DNA of 64,000 nt, from assembly GCA_039978075.1 (NCBI GenBank), contig JBDWCA010000005.1, forward strand, positions 186,001 to 250,000. The letters are read 5' to 3'. Shown here piece after piece: positions 1-12,400 of the stretch. The DNA is from Anderseniella sp039978075 (GTDB taxonomy: Bacteria > Pseudomonadota > Alphaproteobacteria > Rhizobiales > Aestuariivirgaceae). The notes under the pieces were generated by a model. The model was not told where the DNA came from. It was given only the letters and a program-made list of their open reading frames with translations, and did no database searches. Both the position numbers and the translations under genes were made by a program. Numbering within the stretch: the stretch's first letter is position 1; the number at the start of each line of letters is the position of its first letter.

Positions 1-218
1 CTTGAACGTCATGGCTGATCGGATTTATGTGTTTTTGGGTGAAACAATCGAAAATCATCCTGATTTTGGCAAATTCATCTGTTTTGCAATCAAAATAAGG
101 GTTTATTTTTAGTATACTCCAAATTCCTCAAGTTTATGTTTTCACGTTATTTTAATTGCCGTTGACCATTGTGAGTGTAGGAGCACTGGCTCCGACAAAC
201 AATCGGGATGCAAAACAG
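1..218. other. AT-rich upstream region of the GGDEF/EAL gene
   Basis: There is no convincing coding sequence here. The stretch is clearly more AT-rich than the genes around it. A TATACT hexamer at 113-118 could be a -10 element, but no good -35 sits at the right distance, so the promoter is not assigned. Alternative starts of the downstream gene (TTG at 156, GTG at 171) fall inside this interval. Confidence 0.4.
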
Positions 219-2474
219 ATGGTGACGATCTCAGCTTCAGGAACACTCGACCGCAAGGTTGTCGACAGTCTTCAGGTGGTTGAACCAGGAGCTGATCCTG
301 CTCTTGCCGATTTGTGCAGGCTGGTCGCCAGGACAATGCAGGTGTCGGGGTGCGTGGTCGCGATTGTAGATGACACTGCGGCCTGGGGCAAAGCGTCTTT
401 CGGATATGAGATGATGCGGGTTGCCCGCCGGGAATCGCTTTCAAACCTGATTGTGGATGCAGGCAAGCCTTTGCTTGTCCATGATGCTTCCAACCGGCCG
501 CACCTCAAAAACTATCCGCAAATTGCCAGCGGCGCGGTGGTTGGCTTTGCCGGCGCTCCGCTGAAACTGCGGCCCGGGCACATAGTTGGTGCATTGCTGC
601 TGGTCAATGATGCGCCGTTGTCTGGTGACAGTACCAATGTTGAAGCCCTTTCGGATTTTGCCGACCTGGCCGTAAGCCTGCTGTTAAAGGAGCGGGCCAA
701 CCGGCAGAGGTGGCAGGCCCTGGCGGATAAGAAAATTCAAGCGGAGAAACTGGAGAAGCAGGCATCGATTCTGCATCGTCAAAACAGGTTGTTTGACCAG
801 ATATCGCGCATAACGAGTATCGGAACCTGGCAGTTCACTCCCAATACATCAGAGATTGTCTGGTCGGAAGCGACCAGAAAAATTCATGGAGTTGAAGCTG
901 GCTATCAGCCGAAGATTGAAACAGCCATCGAGTTTTACTCGCCTGCGTGGCGGGAAACTGTTTCGAATTGTCTGAAAAAAGCAGTTCTTACCGAAGAACC
1001 GTTTGATTTTCATGCAGAGATAATCAGAGCCGATGGCATCAAGCGCTGGGTGCGCTCGCTGGGAGAAATCGCAACAGACGGGAATGGAAACAAACAGGTA
1101 TTCGGGACATTTGAAGATGTCACCGAACAGCACACCCTCAAGAACAAGCTTGTTGCGATGGCCTACACGGATGATCTGACCAACCTGAACAACAGGCGCA
1201 GTTTCTACGAGGCGCTTGAGAATTTCACATCTACACTGGACTTTGAAAATGACCGGTATGCGGTTGTCGCGATCGATGTGGACGACTTCAAGAACGTCAA
1301 TGACCGGTTGGGTCACACGTCCGGAGACGCACTGTTAATAGAAATCGGCCACCGTCTTGCCAGTACAATCGGGACAAATGGTGATGTGTACAGATTGGCC
1401 GGTGATGAGTTCAGCGCCATAGTGCCGATAGATGATGACCCCAAGGCCATGTTGACGGAAATCAGTGATCTGTTCTCGGCCCCCTTTGAGATCAACGGTA
1501 CCGAACTATTGGTCTCCGGCAGCGTTGGCGCTGCACTGTATCCAGATCACTCAGACAACCTGACCACATTGTACGACTTTGCAGACGCAGCGTTGCTGCA
1601 GGCAAAGAGTAAGGAACGCTGCGCCGTGCAGGTGTTTTCGCCTGAGTTGCGGCAGAAGCGGCTGGACGCGCAAATACTTCTTGAAGAAGTCGGCCGGGCT
1701 GTCAAACGTGGAGAGTTTACCGGTTTCCTTCAGCCAATCGTCAGCTCGACAGATCGACGGCTGGTTGGGTTTGAAGCCCTGGCGAGATGGAAAAAGGCAG
1801 ACGATGTAATTTTGCCGCCCGCAATGTTCTGGCCGGCCCTGGAAGATCCGGTGCTGTCAATCGAGATCGGCGATGCAATAGTCCGCCAGTCGATTTTGAC
1901 ACTTGCAGAGTGGTCGCGCCTGGGTATCTCTGTTGATTACATTTCGGTCAATGTATCAACCTCGCAGCTTTCCAGACCCAATTTCGGTGCCTTTGTCCAC
2001 GACCTGCTGCGCACAAACGGTGTCTCACCAAAGGCTCTCACCATAGAAATCACCGAGAACGTATTGCTGTCCGGGCGCAACCCCCAGTTGAGGAAAACAC
2101 TCAGCGAACTGGACGAAATGGGTGTCTCTCTGTCGCTTGACGATTTTGGAACCGGCTTTGCCAGCCTGTCGCATTTGAGAACTGAAAACTATGATGTGCT
2201 CAAGGTGGACAGGGAGTTTGTCATGGGGTTACCGGATGACAGGCCGTCATTTGGCATTGTCAAAGCGCTGACAGAATTTTCCAACAGCCTGGAGAAAAAG
2301 GTCATCGCAGAGGGCGTCGAGACCATAGAGCAGGCAGACCTTCTTGCCGGACTGGGATGTGACTGCCTTCAGGGTTATTATTTCAGCAAACCTGTGCCGG
2401 TTGAAGAAGCAACCCGGCTTCTTGTTGCACCTCCGTGGTTGCAGAAGGCCCAGTTGGACAGTTTGACCGCCTGA
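219..2474 (+). CDS. GAF-PAS-GGDEF-EAL cyclic-di-GMP signalling protein
   Basis: Predicted cytoplasmic bifunctional c-di-GMP enzyme of 751 residues from the ATG at 219; a TTG at 156 would add 21 residues. Domain order is an N-terminal GAF-like sensor (about 30-160), a PAS/PAC domain (about 210-330, ending EDVTEQ), a diguanylate cyclase domain (about 335-495) and an EAL phosphodiesterase domain (about 505-745). The cyclase signature reads AGDEF instead of GGDEF. The EAL domain keeps the expected motifs: EAL in GFEALARW, ITENVLL, DDFGTGFASL, KVDREFV and AEGVET. No membrane segment is seen, so it probably senses a cytosolic ligand. Family knowledge suggests an active phosphodiesterase; cyclase activity with AGDEF is possible but unproven. 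Confidence 0.9.
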   Translation: MVTISASGTLDRKVVDSLQVVEPGADPALADLCRLVARTMQVSGCVVAIVDDTAAWGKASFGYEMMRVARRESLSNLIVDAGKPLLVHDASNRPHLKNYPQIASGAVVGFAGAPLKLRPGHIVGALLLVNDAPLSGDSTNVEALSDFADLAVSLLLKERANRQRWQALADKKIQAEKLEKQASILHRQNRLFDQISRITSIGTWQFTPNTSEIVWSEATRKIHGVEAGYQPKIETAIEFYSPAWRETVSNCLKKAVLTEEPFDFHAEIIRADGIKRWVRSLGEIATDGNGNKQVFGTFEDVTEQHTLKNKLVAMAYTDDLTNLNNRRSFYEALENFTSTLDFENDRYAVVAIDVDDFKNVNDRLGHTSGDALLIEIGHRLASTIGTNGDVYRLAGDEFSAIVPIDDDPKAMLTEISDLFSAPFEINGTELLVSGSVGAALYPDHSDNLTTLYDFADAALLQAKSKERCAVQVFSPELRQKRLDAQILLEEVGRAVKRGEFTGFLQPIVSSTDRRLVGFEALARWKKADDVILPPAMFWPALEDPVLSIEIGDAIVRQSILTLAEWSRLGISVDYISVNVSTSQLSRPNFGAFVHDLLRTNGVSPKALTIEITENVLLSGRNPQLRKTLSELDEMGVSLSLDDFGTGFASLSHLRTENYDVLKVDREFVMGLPDDRPSFGIVKALTEFSNSLEKKVIAEGVETIEQADLLAGLGCDCLQGYYFSKPVPVEEATRLLVAPPWLQKAQLDSLTA

Positions 2475-2485
2475 TCGTTGCTCCC

Positions 2486-3265
2486 ATGAATGAAACACAG
2501 ACCCTCAATCTGACATGCGCCGGTCAGGATAATACACTTACTCAGGTTTCTACGATCACCGCGTTGCTCAACGGCGCCTATGACGGATTTGTTACGGTCG
2601 CTGAGTTGCTCGAACACGGCAATTTCGGCCTGGGCACGTTTGATCACCTGGACGGCGAAATGATCCTGCTGGACGGTGAGGTGTTTCAGATATTGCACAA
2701 TGGCACGGTGGTCCGGCCTTCACCCGAGGCGACAACACCGTTCGCTGCGGTGTGCGAGTTCAAGCCGAAGGAACATCACAGCCTGCCGCAAGGCATGACT
2801 TTCGATATGTACGCCAAGGATGAAGACCGGCTGCTTTCGACGCTCAACATGTTCTTTGCGGTTCGCATGGACGGACGCTTCAGCCGTGTAACGGCACGCA
2901 GTGTGCCGCGGCAGAAAAAGCCCTATCCGCCGTTGGCAGAAGTTGCCGCCCAGCAGTCCGTCTTCGAATTTGAAGATGTTAGCGGCACAATTGCCGGATT
3001 CAGATGCCCCGGATATGCGGAAGGCATCAATATACCGGGCTATCATTTGCACTTTATCAGCGATGATCGCAGCTGTGGCGGGCATGTCCTGGAGTTCACG
3101 GTGGACGATGCTGTCGCAGCCACAGACTACGACAATGGCTTTGCGATGATGCTGCCGGAAGCCGGCTTGTTCTATGAACCGCATGCCGATGTCGATCAGG
3201 GCGCCACTTTGCAGCAAATTGAACGCGGCAATGTAGATCACGCACGGGTTGCAATGGTTCGTTAA
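2486..3265 (+). CDS. budA: alpha-acetolactate decarboxylase
   Basis: Converts 2-acetolactate to acetoin, the second step of the acetoin/butanediol branch. The 259-residue product matches the usual family length of about 240-260. The zinc-site region is clear: the segment beginning GYHLHFISDD and continuing to GGHVLEF carries the three histidines that bind zinc in this family, and LLDGEVFQI earlier is also typical. The ATG at 2486 lies 12 bases after the stop of the GGDEF/EAL gene; a GTG at 2435 in the same frame would overlap that gene and is less likely. No acetolactate synthase gene is adjacent, so its substrate would come from branched-chain amino acid synthesis or from genes elsewhere. 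Confidence 0.9.
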   Translation: MNETQTLNLTCAGQDNTLTQVSTITALLNGAYDGFVTVAELLEHGNFGLGTFDHLDGEMILLDGEVFQILHNGTVVRPSPEATTPFAAVCEFKPKEHHSLPQGMTFDMYAKDEDRLLSTLNMFFAVRMDGRFSRVTARSVPRQKKPYPPLAEVAAQQSVFEFEDVSGTIAGFRCPGYAEGINIPGYHLHFISDDRSCGGHVLEFTVDDAVAATDYDNGFAMMLPEAGLFYEPHADVDQGATLQQIERGNVDHARVAMVR

Positions 3266-3405
3266 CCAGACTTTTCCCCAGCACCCTTCAAACAGGTGGA
3301 ATTAACTTTGAGTCACTGTCTGCTTGCTACAAGATCATATGCGGTGATTCGCGTTTGAGTTGTATGAATACGAATTATTCCTGAAGCGGCTGGGGAGCCT
3401 TCAAA

Positions 3406-6400
3406 ATGATTTCGCGACACTGCATGCCTGTGCGTCACGCCAGGCATCTCAAGACATCTGTATGTATTGCCGCGATTGTACTCTGCGGTTCGGCGGGAAA
3501 CGTACAGGCAAGCGATGCCTGTGTGCCCGGGCCAAATGCCAATGAACTGGTGTGTTCCGGCGACCAGTCCGACGGCGTGAACCTGACGCTCGGGACAGTA
3601 GGCGTTGTCGATGTAGATGATACTGATAACTACCCTGCCGCCGGCACCTCGGGAACGGTCATCGTCAAAGATTTGACTTCTGAAATCCGTCCGGTTTTGA
3701 CCACCGGAATATCGATCACGCGCGGACTTTCAATACTTGGTATTTTTGAAGGTGTTCCATCGGATTACGCGCCTTTGACGGTGGAAGTTGAGGGGGCGGA
3801 TATTGCGACAGTTGATGCCATAGGTGTTATCGTTGAAACGATAGGTGGCACAAACCAGGCGGGCGGAGATATCGATGTTTCGCTTGATGCCCAGACCACA
3901 ATAAATACCCGGTCGTTCTTTGGAATTGAAACCAGCCTGCATGGCGTCTTCGTAAATTCAGTCGGTGGCCGAGGTGAAAACGGCGGCACCGACTTTGTCG
4001 GTAACGGCGGCAGTGGCGATAATGGCCAGCCCGGTGGCAATGTAACGATTGACAGCTCTGCCAATATAACAACCGATGCGGAAGGTTCTGCCGGATTGTT
4101 CGGTCGATCTCAGGCGGGACACGGTGGCGATGGCGGTGACTCCGACACTATTGGCAGCGGCGGTGACGGTGGGCTTGGAGGTGACAATGCTGACCTGGAG
4201 GTCAAAATCTCCAATTACGGTACCATCATCACTAAAAAAGGCACTTCATCCGGCATTATCGTTCAGAACAACGGCAGTTATGGCGGTGACGGCGGCAGTG
4301 GTGGTTTCATTGCCGGTGGCGGCGGTGACGGTCAAAGTGGCGGCAATGGTGGTCTGGCCGAAGCCCTCAACAATGGACAAATAGAAACCGACGGCTTCAA
4401 GAGCCATGGTGTCTTCGTACAAAGTGTCGGTGGATTTGGCGGTGATGGCGGCAGTTCTGCAGCCCTGGTCGGATATGGCGGCAATGGCGCAAGTGCGGGC
4501 AATGGCGGTCAATTGATCGCTACCAACAACGGCGATATCTCCACCAAGGGCGCTTACGCTAAAGGGATTTTTGCACAGAGTGTGGGCGGTGGCGGCGGCG
4601 CGGGCGGCGACGCCGATGGAATTGTTGCCCTTGGCGGCATTGGCTCGGTGGGCGGCTATGGCGGCGACGTCAAGGTGATAAACACCGGTACGATTGAAAC
4701 AGCCGGTCACGATGCTGACGGCATCTTCGCCCAGAGCGTCGGTGGTACCGGCGGTGATGGCGGGGACTCAGGCGGACTGGTATCAATTGGCGGCAGTTCA
4801 AAGGGCGGTGGTGACGGCGGTACAGTAGAGGTGTCGAACCTCGGTACGGTGACCACGAAGGGTAACCTGTCCCATGCGATACTGGCGCAGTCTGTTGGCG
4901 GCGGCGGTGGCACCGGTGGTTTTGCGGGCGGCGTGGTTTCAGTTGGCGGGTCGGCTGCCGATGCGCCAGGCGGCAACGGGGATACTGTCACCGTGTCGTT
5001 GAACGGCGCCGGTTCCGTGGCAACCTCGGGTGATGACGCAATCGGTGTGTTTGCGCAAAGTGTCGGCGGCGGTGGCGGGCATGGTGGCAGTGCTGTTGCA
5101 GTCGGCGCTTTTGTGAGCTTTGCCATGGGCGGCGCCGGTGGTGCAGGCGGTGAGGCCGGGGACGTGTCGGTCAATGATTGTGGTATCGACGGTACTGGTA
5201 CGGCGGACTGTTCCAGCCATGCTGCCGCGGACGCATCGACCGGTACAATTGTGACCACAGGCGATCGCAGCCACGGTATCCAGGCACAATCAATTGGCGG
5301 CGGCGGCGGTTCCGGCGGTTTTTCTGCATCGCTTGCCATTGGTCCGGCTGCCGCTTCTGTTGCCATTGGCGGCAGCGGTGGAGATGGCGGCGCTGCCGGC
5401 ACGGTCGATATTGTCTCCGACAGTCAGGTCACAACCGGTGGATTTGGCGCCCATGGCATCATGGCCGAAAGCATTGGTGGCGGCGGTGGCACTGGCGGAT
5501 TCGCAGGCTCTTTGTCGATATCGGAAGGGATTTCTGCTTCGCTGTCCGTCGGCGGTTCAGGTGGTTCAGGTGGACTCGGCGAAGCGGTGACCATCAAGGC
5601 ATCCGGCGATATCCTGACGACGGGTGATAACTCCTACGGTATTTTGGCGCATTCGATTGGCGGCGGCGGTGGTACAGGCGGTTTCAGTTTCAGCGCGAGC
5701 CTTTCCGGTACGGCATCGCTTGGCATGGCCATCGGCGGTGACGGCGGAGATGGCCAGGATGCCGGTAGCGCAACGGTGACCAGCCAGCGCAGCGTTACAA
5801 CACAAGGTCACCATTCACACGGCATTGTTGCCCAGTCGGTTGGCGGCGGCGGCGGGTCTGGCGGCTTCTCGGTTGCTGGTTCGGGATCGGGCGGCGTGGC
5901 GGGCTCATTGTCGCTTGGCGGCAGTGGTGAATCGGGTGGCAACGGCGCAGCCGCCAGTATCACTTCACAAGGGACGGTTATCACGCAGGGCGACCACTCG
6001 TTTGGCCTGATGGCACAGTCTGTGGGTGGCGGCGGCGGTGCCGGCGGCTTCAGCGTATCCGGCACATTCGGCAGCGTGGGCGCGCTGGGCGTTGATGTCG
6101 GCGGCAGTGGCGGTGGCGGTGCGGATGCTTCCACGGCATCGGTTACCAGCAACGGAAACGTGCAGACGGAAGGTGATTTTTCCCATGCCATCGTAAGCCA
6201 GTCGATCGGCGGCGGCGGTGGTTCCGGTGGTTTCAGTATTGGTGTGGCGATCTCTGAAAGCGTTGCCGGATCTGTGAACCTCGGTGGGTCAGGCGGCAAG
6301 GGCGGTACGGCCAGTACAGCAATGGTCTTAGCGGCAGGCACTGTCGTTACGCATGGACATCAGGCCAATGGCGTATTGGCCCAGTCGATCGGCGGCGGCG

Positions 6401-9400
6401 GCGGCAATGGTGGTTTTGCCATCAGTGCTGCGCTGTCCGGTGATGTAAGCCTCGGTTTTGGCATGGGTGGCTCCGGCGCAATGGCGGGTGATGGTGACGT
6501 TGTCACGGTGACGACCGACGCTGTTGTGATGACTACGGGTGATGTTGCGCATGCCATAGTGGCCCAGTCCATCGGCGGTGGTGGCGGTAACGGCGGCTTT
6601 TCCGTTGACGCCAATCTCACCGCAGGTCCGGTGGCGGCAGGTGCAGCTGTTGGCGGTTCCGGCGACGGCGGTGGAGATGCGAAAACGGTCAATGTCACAG
6701 CCAGGGATGGTGTGATGGCCACAGGCCGGTCATCAAGTGCAATCGTTGCCCAGTCGATTGGTGGCGGCGGCGGCAATGGCGGCTTTGCCGGATCGCTCAG
6801 TGGCGCACTGGGCGATGGTGCTGCTGCGTCTGTCAGCGTCGGCGGGTCCGGCGGCGGCGGCGGTAATGCCGGCGATGTGATGGTGTCCCTGGAAGGCAAC
6901 GATGCGGTAACAGGCACCAGTAATCATCATGCGATCGGGGTTGTGGCCCAGTCGGTCGGTGGCGGTGGCGGAAATGGCGGGCTTGGCCTGTCGCTGTCGA
7001 TGTCAACCGAGTCACAAGCCAATATCGGGGTTGCCGTGGGTGGCTCCGGCGGCGGTGGTGCCACGGCGGGCAAGGCGGGTATCACCAGTGAGCACACGAT
7101 CATCACCGAAGGTGACCATTCCACTGCCCTGCTGGCACAGTCACTTGGCGGCGGCGGCGGCAATGGCGGCCTGGCCGTTGCAGGTGCCCTTAGTACCGGT
7201 GCGAGTTCCACGGATGTGACGGTCGGTGTTGGCGGCTCCGGCGGCAGCGCGGGCAATGCGGACACCGCGACCATCATTTCGTCCGGCAATATTTCCACCC
7301 AGGGCAAAAAATCTGTTGGCATTCATGCCCAGTCGATTGGTGGCGGCGGCGGCAATGGCGGCCTGAGCATTGCAGGGTCTTTCAGCGTTGCGGAAGGCTC
7401 ACGAAACCTTGGTGTCAGCGTCGGCGGTTCCGGCGGCGGCGGTGGTACCGCAGACGCGGTGACGGTGACCCATACCGGCCAGCAGGTACAGACACTGGGT
7501 GAAGACGCCCACGGTATCTGGGCCCAGTCGATCGGTGGTGGTGGTGGCAATGGCGGTATCAGTGTTGCCGCCGCGTTCAGCCTCGGTGACAACAGCGCAA
7601 ATCTTTCTGCCAGTATTGGCGGGTCCGGTGGAGACGGGCAAACCTCGTCGACAGTTGATGTAATTGCAGGTGGCGTGATCACCACACATGGCAAAGAAGC
7701 CATTGGCATCTATGCACAGTCGATCGGCGGAGGCGGCGGAACCGGTGGTGCAAGTTTTACCGGTACAGCCGGTACCGGGCAGACCGGAAATGTCAACTTC
7801 TCGCTTGGCGGGTCCGGTGGTGACGGTGCGGATTCTGACATCGTTACGGTTACAAGTTCAGCCGCCATTACCACTTACGGATCGAAATCTCATGGTGTAT
7901 CCGCGAAATCAGTGGGCGGCGGCGGCGGCGATGGCGGGCTGGCATTCACCGGAAGTGTCGCAGCGGCGGCAAGCGGAGACAGCTCGTCTACCAGTCTGAG
8001 CGCCAGCATTGGCGGCAGTGGCGATGGTGGTGGTGACGGCAGCGGTGTCGTCGTGACCAACCATGGCAACATTCACATCGAAGGGGAGAAAGCCAGTGGC
8101 CTTCGGGCCCAGTCCATCGGTGGCGGCGGCGGGTCCGGCGGGCTGTCATTGTCAGCAAGATATGTCGGTGATCAATCCCGCAATGTCGATTTCACGCTCG
8201 GCGGATCAGGTGCCGGTGGCGGCAACGGCGGAATGGTTGAATTGTACAATGTGCTGGCTGAGACGGCGCCTGCAGGCTCAATTGCCCCGACAATAACAAC
8301 GCTGGGTAATAATTCCGACGCCATATTTGCCCAGTCGGTTGGCGGCGGCGGCGGTGATGGCGGCGTATCAGGCGCTGTCGAAATCGGCTCGGCGTCCCAG
8401 AACACCAGTGCCACGATCAGTGTCGGTGGCCAGGGTGGCGGCGGCGGTGACGGCGGTGAAGTCATCGTCAACAATGACGGTGCATTGTTGACGATGGGCC
8501 AGGAGTCCAATGGCATTACGGCGCAATCGGTTGGCGGCGGCGGCGGCAATGGCGGCTCCACCTTGTCATTCGTCAGGATTTCAAATCCGACTGACAGCGA
8601 CAACAAGAACATCAATGTCAGTGCCACGGTTGGCGGCAATGGCGGCTCGGGCGGTATCGGCGGTGTAGTCGAGGTCGACAACACGGGCGCCATTCATACA
8701 ACCGAGCACCTGTCCAATGGCATATTTGCGCAGTCGGTTGGTGGCGGCGGCGGTACGGGCGGTAGCGCACGGTCAATGTTTGTCGTCGGTTCAATTGCGC
8801 CGTTTGCCGGTTTCCCCGGTGTGTCTTCAGGGACAAACAATACCACGCTCAATATGGGTGTAACCGTTGGTGGTGACGGTGGTGATGGAAACTTTGCCGG
8901 TCTGGTCCAGGTTACCAATACTGCCGATATCACGACCGAAGGAGCTGACGCTTACGGCATTATTGCCCAGTCTGTCGGCGGCGGCGGCGGTGTTGGAGGG
9001 TCGGGCGATTTCGGGTTGCCGAGCAATCTGATTCCAACGGAAACCATTGCCGGAGAGGCAGCAGATGATTTTGTCGAGGTTGCGGAAAGCATCAGTGCGG
9101 CTGGCGGCAGTGGCGGTTTCAAGGCCATAACCATCAGTGTCGGTGGAAGTGGCGGATCTGCAAATGATGGTGGTGAGGTCGTCGTCAACAATGGCGACAA
9201 GGCATCAGATGATGCTGCCAACGTCGTGACATTGGGTGAGGGATCCATCGCTATATTGGCGCAGAGCGTCGGCGGTGGCGGCGGCATTGCCGGCACGGCG
9301 GATATTGGTACAACCGGTAAAGTCGGTATTGCGCAGCTCGGTGGTGGCGGCGGTGATGGCAAGGCCGTGACGGTCACCCAGTTTGGCGACATCTCAACTT

Positions 9401-12400
9401 ACGGCACATCGGCGGTGGGCATATTTGCGCAGTCGGTCGGTGGCGGTGGCGGCAAGGCAGGCGCTGTGCAGCGTGGTTTCGACGACATTGGTCTTGGACT
9501 TGCGCTTTCGGTCGGCAGTGGCGGTGCATCCGGCGACGGTGGCGCAGTCAGTGTGACATCCGAAGGGCTGATCGTGACTGCGGGTTCCGGCGCGACCGGC
9601 ATTCTTGCGCAAAGCGTCGGCGGCGGCGGCGGTGTTGGGCAGGTTTGTGATGATGACCTGACCAACGGTCCGGCATGTGCAGGCGGCGGCGGTGACGGCT
9701 CATCGCTGGGCACCGGTATCGGTATCAGCTTTGCCGGCAGCTCCGGCGGTTCGGGATCTGCCGGAGATGTGACTGTCTCGCATGTCGGCTCCATCATTGC
9801 CGGCACAGATGGGTCCGGCGGCGATGTTGATGGCGCCTACGGGGTGTTTGCCCAGAGTTCCGGTGGAACCAGTGGCGGCAACGTCAGTGTTTCCACGACT
9901 GGTGAAGTGATGACATTTGGTGACAATTCACATGCGCTGTATGCCCAGTCATCAGGCACCAGTGATGTTGGCAATGTGACTGTTACCCACACCAAGGGTG
10001 ATCTTCTGACCACAGGTGCCGGATCCCATATCGCATTTGCGGAACTGGTGCCGCTCGGCGACAATACCGAGCTTTCGACGGCAGGAAAGACGGCGAAAAT
10101 TGAACTGGTTTCGCCAGATGAAGGCGTCAGGGCGCGCACCACTGGCGATGCTTCACATATAGCCTATGCCGGTGCACAGGGCGGCAACGGAGCGACACCT
10201 GGCGGAGACGGCGGTGCCGCCGGAGATGTAATGGTGAACTCCGAATATGACCTCTCTACAGAAGGTGAGGGTTCAAAACCGGTTCTGGCGGAAAGTCTTG
10301 GTGGCAACGGTGAAGCAGGTAGTGACGCGATAATCAGCGGTGCGGATGGCGATAAGGGCGGCAATGCGGGTGCGTCGGGCAAAGTTACTGTAACAACGTC
10401 GGGCAGTATCGAAACCGGTGGAACCGGGTCAACTGCCGTTGAGGCGCGCAGTATTTCCGGCACAGTTGGTGCAGGCGGTATGGGGCTGGATGGTGGTTCT
10501 GACGGTGCGGAAGGCGATGGTGCTGCATCCGGTGATGTGTCGATAATCAGTCTCGGGCAAGTGCTTACGCGGGGTGATGATGCGCACGGTCTGGTTGCGG
10601 AAAGTTCCAGCGCATCCGGGTCCGCCGGGGGTGTCGCTGTTTCGGCCAGTGATAATGTGCTGGTCGGGGGTCTGAACGCGGATGCCATCTCTGCGCTGAG
10701 CAATGGAGCGAGCGGGCAGGGCAATATTACAATTGAGTTTGACGGAGATTTCCTGGTCGGCGGTACCGGCAGCGGCGTAGCTGTTCGCATGGATGGCGGT
10801 CAGGACAACTCATTCACCAATCATGGCTCCATGTCGGCACTGAGCGGCAATGCGCTGGTGGCGACAACCGGCAACGACACCATTGCCAACTTTGGCCTGT
10901 TCGCAGGCAACTTCGATCTGGGAACCGGCACCAACTCGTTCGGAAACAATGCTGGCGCCATGCTTTACACCGGCGAGACAGCCAACCTTGGCGGCGGCAC
11001 GCTGACCAATGACGGCATGCTGTCACCGGGTGGACGCAATGTCATTGTGACCACTCAGATCACTGGCGATTTCGTGCAGACGGAAACCGGGGAGCTTGAA
11101 CTTGATCTGCGGCTCGGTGATGAAGAATCCGACCTCATTCTGGTTTCGGGTACCGCATCTGTGCACGGAGAAATCCAGCCTTTTCTTGAAGAGCTGATGG
11201 AAACCGATGTCCCGATCACGGTTCTGACGGCCGATGGCGGTGTGACGGATGCAGGCCTCGACGTGCGTGACCTGCCGGCTGTTGACTACTCTGCGGTTAT
11301 CGACGGCAACAACCTGCAGATAAGCGCAAGACCCAGATTTGACGAAGTGGGCACGGCGCCGGGTGATGCGTCGATGGGCGATTTCTTTGACCGCATTCTC
11401 AATGTCGGCGCTGCGACGCCTCTTGATGCCGTGATGCTTGGCCTTGCCAACATCACCAACACCGAGGAGCTCGATGCGGCACTTTCGTCCCTGAACCCCG
11501 AACCTTACCTGGTGCAGTTGCAGAACCTGGTCAGTACCGGTCATGGCTTCGGCAACAACATGATGAGTTGTGCAACGGATGCCGAGCAGTATGGCGCGCT
11601 GCGTGAAGGTCAGTGTTACTGGGGCAAGCTGGCCGCCACCGAAGTTATCCAACACGGTGACAGCGATACTGTTGCCTCCAATTCAAAGCATTTCGGGTTT
11701 TCCGGTGGCGTGCAATATGCGCTGGATGATGTGCAGCGGCTGGGCTTTGCCCTGGGTTACCAGCGCAGTACTGGTTCTGCCCGTGGCGACACCAGCTTTA
11801 CCGGCGATACCTTCCAGGCCGGTGCGGTTTACAAATACCAGCAGGACAATCTGCTGGGTGCGGCCGGCATCTATGGTGGTTACAACTGGAATGACTATAC
11901 CCGCCAGGTGGCAACACCTGCCTTGAGCGGCACAGCGGAAGGTGACCAGAAACAGGGCTACCTGTCTGCGCGCATTCGTGCCGCCATGGTGCATGATGTG
12001 GGAGCGTTCTACGTCAAACCTCTGGTCGATGTCGACTTCACCTTCCTGCATACGTTCTCGATCTCGGAAACCGGTGTTGGAGCAGTTAATGCCGTTGCCG
12101 GTGATCACACACAGTTCCTGGCTACGGCAACGCCAGCGCTTGAATTTGGCGGCGAGATTGATCTGGCAGACGGCGGGCTGATCCGGTCGTGGACGCGGGT
12201 TGGTGCCATCATTCGCAGCGACGACGATGTGTCAGTGCCGTTCAGCTTTGCAGGTGCGCCTGATGGTGTGAGCGGGTTCGTTCTCAGCGATCAATTTGAC
12301 CAGGTGACTGCTACAGTAGGTGTTGGCTTTGACATCCTGACGGCGCAAGGTGTCAGTATTGGCCTGAAGTATGAAGGTCAGTACGGTGAGAATGTTGAGC

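Noticed and set aside
4246..10790. Many long reverse-strand and alternate-frame open frames, rich in Pro or Arg, across the autotransporter
   Set aside because: They mirror the Gly-rich repeat (GGC/GGT codons read as GCC or CCG-type codons on the other strand), lack ribosome sites and have no domain resemblance.
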